From contig NZ_CP060140.1 in NCBI RefSeq assembly GCF_022376295.1, forward strand, positions 3,352,356-3,416,355: a stretch of DNA of 64,000 nucleotides, given 5' to 3'. Both the position numbers and the translations under genes were made by a program. Origin of the DNA: Nodularia sphaerocarpa UHCC 0038. GTDB taxonomy: Bacteria; Cyanobacteriota; Cyanobacteriia; Cyanobacteriales; Nostocaceae. Position 1 is the stretch's first letter. Each line of letters opens with the position of its first letter. Positions 1 to 8,011 of this stretch are shown in pieces. The notes below the pieces were generated by a model. The model searched no databases. It had not been told where the DNA came from and saw only the letters and a list, made by a program, of their open reading frames with translations.

Positions 1-759
1 GCGATTTTGTCTAACTTTTTCTAATTTCTCAGATTCAAATTTATAATTTTCTAAATACCGAATCTTATCAAACAAATAAGGAATTTCTCTATTAATCCCC
101 TGCTGTTCTGCATGGTAGCGATATTCCATTAATAACTCAGATAAATAATATCCCTTTTTCTCAGCCAAAGCCAGCCGCACAAATAAATCATTATCTTCAC
201 AATTTTGGATATTGGGTAGCATAAAGCCCAATTCTTGTAAAGTCTGACGACGAAATAAAGTCGCCCCAATTTGAAAGCTTTGGTTGATAAAAACCACTTC
301 TAATAAGTTATCTACTATTCCGGCTTTTAAGTTAGCGCGACCCCAGCGACGAGAATTTTCCTGAGTCTTTGACTCATCCCGGATATTTTCAATATCAATT
401 ATCCAATGGTCTGTACCAACAAAATCAATGCTAGAATCTTGAGCAAGTATTGCCGCAGTATGCGCTAAAAAATTAGTGGTTAGCCGATCATCATCATCAA
501 ATTTAATAAAATATTCACCCTGCGCTGCATCAAAACCAGAGCGCATATTATTGCTTTTACCAATATTTTGCGAATGACGGATATATTTAATCCGTTCATC
601 TGTGTATTGTGACATCAATTCAGGTGTGCTATCAGTTGAACCATCATCACAAATAATTAATTCAAAATCTTGCTCAGATTGTTGCAGTACGCTTTCTATG
701 GCGTAGGGTAGGAGATTTTGCCGATTAAATGTAGGAATGCAAACACTAATTTTAGCCAC
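1..759 (-). CDS. Glycosyltransferase family 2, 3' end beyond window
   Basis: Transfers a sugar from a nucleotide sugar, probably for envelope or exopolysaccharide. The reading frame is open for 253 codons from a GTG at 757-759 to the window edge, so the C-terminus is missing. The N-terminus shows the GT-A signature ISVCIPTFNR, then the acidic DDGSTD motif and a FDDDDRL metal-binding stretch around residue 90. The GTG start fits the usual short N-terminus of the family; an in-frame TTG lies four codons upstream and is the alternative. It is divergent from a GT4 glycosyltransferase, and the roughly 100-bp gap probably holds both promoters, suggesting a polysaccharide locus that continues to the left. 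Acceptor and sugar are unknown. Confidence 0.85.
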   Translation of the reverse strand, partial: MAKISVCIPTFNRQNLLPYAIESVLQQSEQDFELIICDDGSTDSTPELMSQYTDERIKYIRHSQNIGKSNNMRSGFDAAQGEYFIKFDDDDRLTTNFLAHTAAILAQDSSIDFVGTDHWIIDIENIRDESKTQENSRRWGRANLKAGIVDNLLEVVFINQSFQIGATLFRRQTLQELGFMLPNIQNCEDNDLFVRLALAEKKGYYLSELLMEYRYHAEQQGINREIPYLFDKIRYLENYKFESEKLEKVRQNR

Positions 760-856
760 AGGTATTACTTTCAAATAAGATTACAATTTTACAAAACTTT
801 TGAACTGGTATATGTGTCATATTTTAATTTAGTCTAATTTTCGGTTAATTGGTTAT

Positions 857-2077
857 ATGCACATCTTAATGCTGTCCGCGACCTTTCCTTATCCGCCAAC
901 GCGGGGGGGAACTCAAGTTAGGACGTTTAATTTACTGAAATATTTGAGTCAACGTCATGCTATCACTCTTGTGACTCAAGGGGATGGCGATGTTACAGAA
1001 GCAGAAATTGCCGAATTGCGGGACTGTGTGGAGCATCTGGTTGTGTTTGAACGTCCGCCAGATTCTGGAACTGCATCGGGAATACTGAAGAAAATACAGC
1101 GCTTGAGCCAGTTTTGGCAACAGGGAACCCCACCCAGTGTACTTAGCCGCTACTCAGTCCAGATGCAAGCATGGATTGATGATTTTGTCCAGGAGCAAAA
1201 ATGTGATGTGATTACCTGCGAACATAGCGTTAATGAAATTTATGTGCGATCGCATTTTCAGAAATCTCTCAGAACCATAGTCAATATTCATAGTTCTGTC
1301 TATGGTAGTTGTCTGAACCAGTTAACAACAGGCGTTTCCGAAAATAAACTCCGCGATCAAATTAATCTACCGCTTTTACGTCGTTATGAACAAAGATATG
1401 GCGAGAAATTTTCCGCTCTGGTGGTAACTACAGAAGATGATAAAAGTCAACTAGAAAAATTTCATCCTCATCGTGAAATTACAGTTATTCCCAATGGAGT
1501 TGATTTGGTGACATTTCCCAACCGTACCAATGATCCCGGAGGATATAAATTAGTTTTTATTGGTGCAATGGATAATTTAGCAAACATTGATGCAGTCTGC
1601 TTTTTCACCAATCAAGTTTTACCAGAAATTCAAAAAATATATCCCCAAACAACTTTTGATATTGTGGGTTCTCGTCCTGCGCCGGAAGTTTTAGGACTCA
1701 AACAAAAACCAGGAGTTAATGTTACTGGAAGAGTGGCTTCAATGAAAGATTATTTACACAAATCAACAGTGTGCGTTGTGCCGATGCGGACAGGGTTTGG
1801 GATTAAAAATAAAACTTTAGAAGCAATGGCTGCTGGTGTGCCGGTAGTGGCGAGCGATCGCGGTTTAGAAGGACTAGCTATAGACACACCCATCCGGGCA
1901 TTACGCGCCAATAAACCTGCTGAGTATGTCGTCGCCATTAGTCAACTGTTTGAGAGTCCCCAACTGCGTGATCAATTGTCGCATAACGGTAGACAACTTG
2001 TAGAAACCGAATTTACTTGGGACATAGCGGGAAAACATTATGAACAAGTTTGTTTGGGGCTGAATAATCAACAGTAG
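857..2077 (+). CDS. Glycosyltransferase family 4 (GT-B fold)
   Basis: Predicted cytoplasmic or peripheral-membrane glycosyltransferase of 406 residues. The N-terminal Rossmann half begins with LSATFPYPPTRGGTQVR, where the glycine-rich loop contacts the acceptor side. The C-terminal half carries the nucleotide-sugar site, with PNGVD near residue 215, GAMDNLANIDA, and the acidic E of the GIKNKTLEAMAAGVPVV stretch. It resembles the GT4 subgroup often seen beside exosortase or exopolysaccharide loci, but no such partner is visible here apart from the divergent GT2 gene. Length and both lobes look complete. Substrate cannot be told from sequence. Confidence 0.88.
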   Translation: MHILMLSATFPYPPTRGGTQVRTFNLLKYLSQRHAITLVTQGDGDVTEAEIAELRDCVEHLVVFERPPDSGTASGILKKIQRLSQFWQQGTPPSVLSRYSVQMQAWIDDFVQEQKCDVITCEHSVNEIYVRSHFQKSLRTIVNIHSSVYGSCLNQLTTGVSENKLRDQINLPLLRRYEQRYGEKFSALVVTTEDDKSQLEKFHPHREITVIPNGVDLVTFPNRTNDPGGYKLVFIGAMDNLANIDAVCFFTNQVLPEIQKIYPQTTFDIVGSRPAPEVLGLKQKPGVNVTGRVASMKDYLHKSTVCVVPMRTGFGIKNKTLEAMAAGVPVVASDRGLEGLAIDTPIRALRANKPAEYVVAISQLFESPQLRDQLSHNGRQLVETEFTWDIAGKHYEQVCLGLNNQQ

Positions 2078-2406
2078 CCAGTCCTAATGATAGTAAATAA
2101 TTGAGAAAAGAGGAGTGAGCCGCAGCGATCATGTTTATCCCGCAGCCATCACTCCTTTGACCTCGCGCGTTGATAAGCTGTTATGCTTATTTCCAAATAC
2201 AGCAAATTAATTTTTAACTTTTATCTAACCAAAGTTGCTAATAATTGTTAAAGTATTACGTGATTAACTATACATTGTTTTTTATTTCAAGAAATTATTT
2301 AAACATTTTTGAGAAAATTACGGTAGCAAAAATTACTAATTTTAGAATATTGCTGGAGAAAGAGCTATAAAACCTCACCCCAACCCTCTTCTTCTCCCTT
2401 TGCAAG

Positions 2407-2634
2407 CTACCGTGTACACACATCTTGGCAATCAGGCACAGACCCTGAATTTACCCCCCTTAATCCCCCCTTGTACTACGCCGAAGGCGCATCCCCGAAG
2501 GGGTTTAGGGGGGAAAATCCGGTTCTCCCCCTTTACAAGGGGGAGTTAGAGGGGGTCAGAAGACTTGTGTGTACACCGTAGCCCTTTACAAGGGGGAGTT
2601 AGAGGGGGTCAGAAGACTTGTGTGTACACCGTAG
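2407..2634. mobile_element. MITE-like element, family A, copy 1 (with duplicated right end)
   Basis: Imperfect terminal inverted repeats CTACCGTGTACACACA (left) and, read inverted, CTACGGTGTACACACA (right) bound a core rich in C-runs and G-runs that can fold back. The last 53 bp (2529-2581) are repeated directly at 2582-2634. A 35-bp stretch inside, near 2474-2508, is absent from copy 2 at 15935-16078. No transposase is encoded, so it would have to move in trans. Flanks share only CTTTG as a possible degenerate target duplication. Confidence 0.7.
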
Positions 2635-2724
2635 CTTTGGGAGAAGAGGGAGACGCTACGCGAAGGTAAGGAGAGGAAGCAAATCAAAGCATATCCCTAG
2701 TGGGTGTGGTTAACTAAGGACAAA

Positions 2725-2775
2725 TGACTAATGACTAATGACTAATGACTAAGGACAAATGACAAATGACTAATA
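2725..2775. repeat. Heptanucleotide tandem repeat (TGACTAA and variants)
   Basis: Consecutive 7-mers of the type TGACTAA with GGACAAA and TGACAAA variants. This is the short tandemly repeated repetitive sequence type common in heterocystous cyanobacteria. The same 7-mer family recurs at about 3781, 16968 and 53388. Confidence 0.85.
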
Positions 2776-3125
2776 ACTCAGCATAGCGGATTGATTGTAT
2801 TCAACAACACAATACAACTTAAAACTAACCCTATACCTAAGTTAGTAGTAGACTGACTCCTGCGGTGGACGTTAGAGACAAAAATGGTAGTTACTGTTAT
2901 AAATGAAGGCAAGAATAATCACAAAAATTAGATACAAAGCAGTTAAAGAAAGAGTAAAATTGTGAAAAATGAGTGAGATATAGGGAAACAAAATGTAAGG
3001 GAGAAAAAATCCCTAAAATCTCGGAGAAATCTGGTTTGCATTCATTTGCATTGGCAGAATTACCTGCCTTCTTCGTCATCTATAATATCAAGTTCGGGTG
3101 ATGACTGATCATAAAATATATCAAT

Positions 3126-3248
3126 GTAGGTTGGGTAGAACGACAGTCAAACCCAACATGAATTTAGATCAACTGTTGGGTTACGCCTTCAGCAAAATAG
3201 GTTAACGTTTCATTGCTCCGCAACGCTGAGGCGAACAACCCAACCTAC
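3126..3248. repeat. GTAGGTTGGGT palindromic repeat, long copy
   Basis: Inverted ends GTAGGTTGGGT and ACCCAACCTAC enclose about 100 bp. Shorter relatives lie at 23316, 31742, 37137 and 39030. It is an intergenic dispersed repeat with hairpin potential. Confidence 0.75.
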
Positions 3249-3322
3249 AGATATTATAAGTGTTTAACGGAACATGACATAAGCTGTTAGTACAAGCATT
3301 CCCAACCCGGAGCATATTTATT

Positions 3323-3742
3323 ATGGACTGGTCTAAAAACCTACAGCAATTCCAAGAGTTCGTATTATTCAGATTTCCCCAACCACCATACTTTTTACTT
3401 TTAATTGGCTTATTAATTAGCCTTTTGTGTGGATTACCATTTGCTATAACTCTGCAAAAACGAGTGCAAGATTGGATAGAAAATCATTCTCCTGCGACTC
3501 TACCCAGATGGGCGAAATTACAACTTTTAATTCCTTTTATAGGAACTGCGATTGGTGTTTCTATCGCTTTTGCCTCCATGTTAGAAATTTTGGGGTTCCC
3601 GACTCTACCCTCTTATTTGCTATCTTTGCTAGTCACAAGTTTAGTGACTTCATGGGTTTGGGCAGAAATCGGCAACCTCTTGGGTCGAAGGCTTTTACGT
3701 TCCTATTTAGCTAAGTCTTCAAAATTGTCTCACCAAAGGTAA
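3323..3742 (+). CDS. Small membrane protein of unknown function
   Basis: 139 residues. I do not recognise a named family. There are three likely membrane segments: about residues 24-43 (FLLLIGLLISLLCGLPFAI), 67-90 (LLIPFIGTAIGVSIAFASML) and 96-117. The C-terminus is short, basic and cytoplasmic-looking. The start ATG follows a CCCGGAGCAT stretch that can serve as a weak ribosome-binding site (GGAG, about 10 nt upstream). It stands alone between two repeat-bearing spacers, so context gives no hint of role. Confidence 0.7.
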   Translation: MDWSKNLQQFQEFVLFRFPQPPYFLLLIGLLISLLCGLPFAITLQKRVQDWIENHSPATLPRWAKLQLLIPFIGTAIGVSIAFASMLEILGFPTLPSYLLSLLVTSLVTSWVWAEIGNLLGRRLLRSYLAKSSKLSHQR

Positions 3743-4220
3743 GTAGGTCGGCGTAAATAAAGTTAACTAGCTAGGGTCGTCATTTGTCATTGGTCATTGG
3801 TCATTAGTAAGGGTTTGGGTCTTGTTTACGAGTTGTAACATAGTTTTGTTTATTCATGCTTACTTACTTAGAAGTAAGTTTTAATTAGAAAATGTCATAT
3901 TTTGAGGAGTTAAAACTATGTAAATAAAGAATAATCAATCGTTACTATAGAATTTTCCATAGGGCATCTACAAACAGTTAAGAATTTAGCTGTCATTGCA
4001 ACATTTTAGTTAACCAAGTTCCGAGACACCTATTTTGTGGTAGGTTGAAGAATTACTAGAATACTAGAATATATGTACATATTCCGGGTTGATTTGGGCA
4101 GAAATTGTAGCTGATTCAAAGTTAGATTATTAGGCATCTTCAAGGTGGCGCAACTGATATGAGTATTGATCTAGTGGACTTTTTTGCTCAACCTCTGCAA
4201 GCGAGTAGCGGGATTTTAAG
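3743..4220. other. Intergenic region
   Basis: 478 bp. It contains a short heptamer-type repeat (GTCATTGGTCATTGG, about 3780-3812) and AT-rich sequence upstream of the PAS-CRP regulator, which probably contains its promoter. I see no gene here. Confidence 0.6.
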
Positions 4221-5384
4221 GTGAACATAGAACAATTCATTCAAAGCACAGAAGCACTGCACAGCCGTTTAGCAGATTTGTATCAAACAGCTAGCGTATT
4301 ACCTTGGATTCCGCCGGAACTGCTACCCCAGGCTTTTAAGGAACTGTATAGCACCTCCAAAATGGTGCAATTAGCGGCTGAGGAACTTTATCAGCAAAAT
4401 GAGGAACTGATTGAAACACGCAATTGGCTAGAAACTGAACGCCAACGCTACCAAGATTTATTCGAGTTTGCCCCAGACGGCTATTTAGTCACTAATGCCG
4501 AAGGAATCATCCAAGAAGCTAATCTAGCCGCAGCGCAATTGCTCAACGTTTCCAGACAACTACTGGTAGGCAAACCAATTGTTAATTTTGTCCGCCTTGA
4601 AGAAAGACAACCCTTGCGCTGTGAACTCAGCCAGCTATCCCAATCAGACAGAGTTAGAGAATTAGTAGTGCGTCTGCAACAAAATCACGGCGAGGATTTT
4701 GACGCAGCTTTTACTGTGGCTGTAGTGCGTAATCAACAGGGTAAAGTAAACTCCCTGCGTTGGCTGTTGCGTAATATTAATGAACGTCAGCAAAAGAAAA
4801 CAGAACTAATCGAGAATAACAGTGATCTAATTCAGGATCGTCCTATACATAAACATACTAAAGGAGAAACTATTCTCCTCAATCCTTTAGTCGTTTGGTA
4901 TGTTCGCCAGGGCTTAGTTAAGCTCAATACTTTTTGTGAAACTGGCGAAGAAATATTGACAGGATTAGCTACACCAGACATGGTTTTTGGCTCTAACATG
5001 ACTTCTCTACCCATTTATCAAGCCACTGCCCTGTCAGATGTGGAATTATCCTCAATTTACGTATCAGAAATAGCGTTAAACCCAATGTTAAGCCATATTC
5101 TGTTACCAAAAATCAATCAACGGTTACAACAAACAGAATCTTTTTTGGTGATTGCTGGTAAGCGAAGGGTGGAAGAAAGACTTTACCATCTATTGCAACT
5201 TTTAAAACAAGAAATCGGTGAGCCTGTAGCAGAAGGAACTCGCTTAAGCGTTCGCTTGACTCATGAAGATATCGCTAGTGCTTGCTGTACTACCAGAGTG
5301 ACAATTACACGATTGATGGGAAAATTACAACAAGAAGGTTTAATTAGTTTTGATGCCAAAAAATATATTATTTTAAAAGACTAA
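4221..5384 (+). CDS. PAS-domain CRP/FNR-family transcriptional regulator
   Basis: 387 residues starting at GTG. Order: a helical, probably coiled-coil N-terminus (about 1-75), a PAS sensor domain (about 76-180, with FEFAPDGYLVTNAEGII), a CRP-like beta-roll (about 215-310) with a long dimer helix, and a winged HTH_CRP domain at the C-terminus (about 335-387, LTHEDIASACCTTRVTITRL). CRP family members bind DNA as dimers and respond through the beta-roll. No cAMP phosphate-binding RxxS motif is evident and no FNR-type cysteine cluster is seen, so the ligand is likely different or the PAS domain does the sensing. PAS fused to CRP is uncommon compared with plain CRP proteins. It is monocistronic with a 478-bp leader. 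Confidence 0.82.
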   Translation: MNIEQFIQSTEALHSRLADLYQTASVLPWIPPELLPQAFKELYSTSKMVQLAAEELYQQNEELIETRNWLETERQRYQDLFEFAPDGYLVTNAEGIIQEANLAAAQLLNVSRQLLVGKPIVNFVRLEERQPLRCELSQLSQSDRVRELVVRLQQNHGEDFDAAFTVAVVRNQQGKVNSLRWLLRNINERQQKKTELIENNSDLIQDRPIHKHTKGETILLNPLVVWYVRQGLVKLNTFCETGEEILTGLATPDMVFGSNMTSLPIYQATALSDVELSSIYVSEIALNPMLSHILLPKINQRLQQTESFLVIAGKRRVEERLYHLLQLLKQEIGEPVAEGTRLSVRLTHEDIASACCTTRVTITRLMGKLQQEGLISFDAKKYIILKD

Positions 5385-5502
5385 TATAGGGTTTTCTAGT
5401 CTGGTGAGGTACGGATTAATCTGTATTTATCTGTGTTTATCTGTGTAGTCTACGAAAAATGAGGGAGCAGGGAAAAATCAACTATTTTCCCCTTGATCCC
5501 GT

Positions 5503-6489
5503 TTATCTCCCTCGGCTGACGGCTAACATCAACTTTGAATCCCAAGTGTAGAAGCCAATTTTTTCAGGGACTCTCGAAAATCGCCCGGTGCGATAGCCTC
5601 GTGATAGTTCATTCAGCACCTTTGTTTTTACTTCTCGCACTTGCTGCTCATCGAGTTCACCATAAAGACCGGTGATGATTTCCGCAACGCTGAAAACTCT
5701 CCCTGAATGTTTTTCTAAGAAGTCAGAAAGAGCATCGATTAAAAATTGACCCTCAAATTCTGCCAGCATGGGGAGAACATTTGTATTCGCGGTGGGAAGC
5801 GGTTTGTTCTGTTTGTATTTGGCAGTTTGAGAGTAACCTTTAGTTTTGTTGGAGGTTACTAAGCTTAAATTGAGAGTGTAGCAACCCGGTTCGTCAGGAA
5901 TTGCTGCCCAAGCTTTTCTTTCTCTACCCTGTGTCAGGGAGGATTGGACTCTACCTTTGACGACTTTGAAGATGGGCGGCTCTAAGTCTCCATAAAGCGA
6001 TCGCACAATAAAATCTATATGACAAACAGTACCAAGATGTTCCTCTAGAAGACTCTTAATAGCTTCCATCCGGCTTTGAGGTTGATACTCCGGTAGCATA
6101 GGAATATCTGGCACTTTGATTGATTTATCTGCAATCTCTGGGGATGTCGCTGCTGAATTATCTATCTCCAAGTTGTCTGAGTCTTGAAGTTCAGACTGGG
6201 TAGAGTTAAAACTTTGATCAGCTACGGATAACAATGAATCTTTTCCAGGAGGAGAGGAAGAAACCTGTGGAAGCATCTTCACTGTTGCTAGGTTAGCATT
6301 AGCATCTGATGCACAAGAGCTGTTAGACAACAAAGCATCAACATGATCGAGCTGCGATCGCGCCTGTCTGTATAAGCTTTCATACTCTTCTACGAGGCGA
6401 GCATAGTAGTCTCGTAACTCTAACAGTGGAGAGAGGAAAGCTTCAGGGGGTTCTAATGGTAAGAGATTATTCATAAAGCTTTGAATCAT
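5503..6489 (-). CDS. Protein with two winged-helix-like repeats, unknown function
   Basis: 328 residues. An N-terminal helical coil (about 20-55, LRDYYARLVEEYESLYRQ) is followed by a low-complexity Ser-rich linker (60-130) and two copies of one domain: about 140-207 and 247-316. Each copy runs L-E-H-x-G, a helix ending SLYG(D/E)L, a second helix, then a GRERKAW/GYRTGRF strand and GCYTLNL/GFYTWDS. This pattern suggests a small winged-helix fold, possibly for nucleic acid or protein contact; that is inference. Its ATG overlaps the stop of the zinc-ribbon gene by 4 nt, so the two are translationally coupled and probably act together. Confidence 0.7.
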   Translation of the reverse strand: MIQSFMNNLLPLEPPEAFLSPLLELRDYYARLVEEYESLYRQARSQLDHVDALLSNSSCASDANANLATVKMLPQVSSSPPGKDSLLSVADQSFNSTQSELQDSDNLEIDNSAATSPEIADKSIKVPDIPMLPEYQPQSRMEAIKSLLEEHLGTVCHIDFIVRSLYGDLEPPIFKVVKGRVQSSLTQGRERKAWAAIPDEPGCYTLNLSLVTSNKTKGYSQTAKYKQNKPLPTANTNVLPMLAEFEGQFLIDALSDFLEKHSGRVFSVAEIITGLYGELDEQQVREVKTKVLNELSRGYRTGRFSRVPEKIGFYTWDSKLMLAVSRGR

Positions 6490-6731
6490 CCTAAATCAAT
6501 ATCACTTTTGTAAGTCATGGCTCTAGGTTTGGCTTTTTGAGATGACTGATGAGATTTTTTTGGTGCTTGCGGTGGTCGGCATTGCTCGCAATATAATGGA
6601 CGAGGACCGAAAGTTTCCCGTTGTGTAGTTTGGTCGCATTGCTTACAGACAAAATGGAAAACACGAGTATGAATCTGTCTTTTATGCGCCCGGACAGTAT
6701 ATTCTCTAACATCAATGAACTTACTAGGCAT
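6486..6731 (-). CDS. Small zinc-ribbon protein
   Basis: 81 residues. Four cysteines in a CxxC-(about 16)-CxxC arrangement (CKQC at about 28-31 and CEQC at about 48-51) make a zinc ribbon, with a basic Pro/Lys/Ser-rich tail. It is the first gene of a two-gene unit, overlapping the downstream winged-helix-repeat gene by 4 nt. The combination suggests a nucleic-acid-associated pair, but no partner or substrate can be named. A 96-codon frame in another phase covering this gene is a shadow. Confidence 0.75.
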   Translation of the reverse strand: MPSKFIDVREYTVRAHKRQIHTRVFHFVCKQCDQTTQRETFGPRPLYCEQCRPPQAPKKSHQSSQKAKPRAMTYKSDIDLG

Positions 6732-7042
6732 AATCCAAAAGAGTGAATTTGTTTCCTATCAATATAGCTATTCAAGCAAATGAAATCAGATCCGTGTATG
6801 TTCAATTGTAAGTTTTATTTCCATCAGTGATTTGTGTTTAGCGTAACTGGGAAGTAACTAATAGGCTATCTGCTGGAGATACAGATAGTTAATTATCAGC
6901 ATTCAAGTGTCTATCACTTCTATACCTCTGGGGTACTAAATATAGAAATTAAACATATTTCCCCAAAATTTATGACAAATTGGCAGGAGTGTTCATACTG
7001 CACTTAAGATGATCAGTTTTTATGCTGGTCAGAAAATGTCAT

Positions 7043-7068
7043 AAAAAACCGCCTCACAATAGTATGAA
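7043..7068 (-). terminator. Intrinsic terminator, minus strand
   Basis: On the minus strand a hairpin with arms CCGCTTCA / TGAGGCGG (one bulge) is followed directly by TTTTTTA. No protein gene ends close upstream on this strand; the nearest is 7528-7818. Confidence 0.6.
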
Positions 7069-7125
7069 GCGGTAATTTGAACTTGTAACATCTACCGAGG
7101 GAAAGATTTGAAGATTTCATTTAGT

Positions 7126-7174
7126 AAAAAAAAAGACACTTTGTAGTCAGGCTTTATACCTTATACAAAGTGTC
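7126..7174 (-). terminator. Strong intrinsic terminator, minus strand
   Basis: A perfect 11-bp hairpin, GACACTTTGTA / TACAAAGTGTC, is followed on the minus strand by nine T residues. A competing 8-bp helix (GTAGTCAG at 7193-7200 minus with CTGACTAC at 7143-7150) overlaps the terminator's 3' arm, so two exclusive folds are possible. Confidence 0.7.
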
Positions 7175-7205
7175 CTGTTGTACGAAGTCAAGCTGACTAC
7201 AACTG

Positions 7206-7355
7206 ATATCATGTCCGCTTGATTACTTATTAAAACCCAAGAACCCCACCCCGCCAAAGCTGCGCTTTGTCTCCCCTCCGGTGCAGGCGGGGAGGGGATT
7301 AAGGGGTGGGGTGCAATGACTGTGGTAATCGTAACTAATTAAACGGACATGATAT
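7206..7355. mobile_element. MITE-like element, family C, copy 1
   Basis: 150 bp bounded by inverted ATATCATGTCCGC / GCGGACATGATAT-type ends (one mismatch on the right). The core carries a CCCCACCCC ... GGGGTGGGG fold-back. A second copy of the same length, about 90% identical by eye, lies at 20894-21043. No coding capacity. Confidence 0.75.
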
Positions 7356-7527
7356 GACAATTGATCACTAATTAACCAGAGGGGAAAGATTACCTACCAC
7401 TGCCGCGATCTAACTTGATTAAATCAAGCCCGTGTAATTTCCAACAGTTTATATAATTACTGAAATTTGCCACTTGAACACTTGCGTTTTGCTGGAAAAT
7501 AAAAAACTTATTATTCATCTGCTGAAT

Positions 7528-7818
7528 TTAAAAATCTTGATTTGTAAATTTACTAATTGAATTTACCAGAGCTATATGTTCTTCATTGCTAAGATGGCAG
7601 TTTTGATAAGAATCATCTAAAAAACAGATAATTGCCAAACTTGCAGATTCTAGTTTTGCCCTTTTCCTAGCAGCCCTAATAGCTTGATATAATTCGGGAT
7701 AAATATGGTTATTGCTAATTCCTATTTGCTCATCAGGCATCCAACACTTAAATGCATAACCTTCAGCCAATGGAATTAATTCAATTAACCAACCATGATA
7801 TGAATCTTGCCATTTCAT
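7528..7818 (-). CDS. Small conserved-looking protein of unknown function
   Basis: 96 residues. N-terminal WQDSYHGWLIELIPLAEGYAFKCWMPD looks like a short beta-sheet, followed by a helix PELYQAIRAARKRAKLESA and a loop. This pattern occurs in small cyanobacterial proteins without assigned role. It has no signal peptide or membrane segment. It stands alone; a strong terminator on the same strand lies about 350 bp downstream beyond a MITE-like insertion, which might have pushed gene and terminator apart (inference). Confidence 0.6.
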   Translation of the reverse strand: MKWQDSYHGWLIELIPLAEGYAFKCWMPDEQIGISNNHIYPELYQAIRAARKRAKLESASLAIICFLDDSYQNCHLSNEEHIALVNSISKFTNQDF

Positions 7819-8011
7819 TCACAATTCGTCTCTTAGTTCAGTGATTAAGGTTTTTATCTGACATTTTTATATGTAAATCAAATCATATAACCTATATATG
7901 CAATCACTGTGCAGAATTTGTGCAGAATTTGGGTAGAAGAATTAGTTAACAGTTTCTACCGATTATAAACTACAAACTAAGACAGTAAATTTACTTAAAA
8001 CAAGATAATTG

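Larger units (their letters stand above)
2078..3322. other. Repeat-rich intergenic region without a convincing gene
   Basis: This 1.2-kb spacer holds an 8-bp-arm hairpin after the GT4 stop (AGGAGTGA/TCACTCCT, 2110-2156), a MITE-like element (2407-2634), a heptamer array (about 2725-2775) and a GTAGGTTGGGT palindromic repeat (3126-3248). A 60-codon minus-strand frame at 2897-3079 has no family resemblance and was not accepted. Confidence 0.7.
6732..7527. other. Intergenic region with terminators and a MITE-like element
   Basis: 796 bp without a protein gene. It holds two minus-strand intrinsic terminators (7043-7068 and 7126-7174) and a 150-bp MITE-like element (7206-7355). The 6806-7020 part shows nothing I can name. 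Confidence 0.6.

Noticed and set aside
2897..3079. Minus-strand frame of 60 codons
   Set aside because: No family resemblance, no ribosome-binding site, aromatic/Ser/Cys-rich composition unlike neighbours, and it lies in a repeat-rich spacer.
6515..6805. 96-codon minus-strand frame over the zinc-ribbon gene
   Set aside because: Out of phase with the gene that has a clean CxxC-CxxC ribbon and a coupled downstream start.
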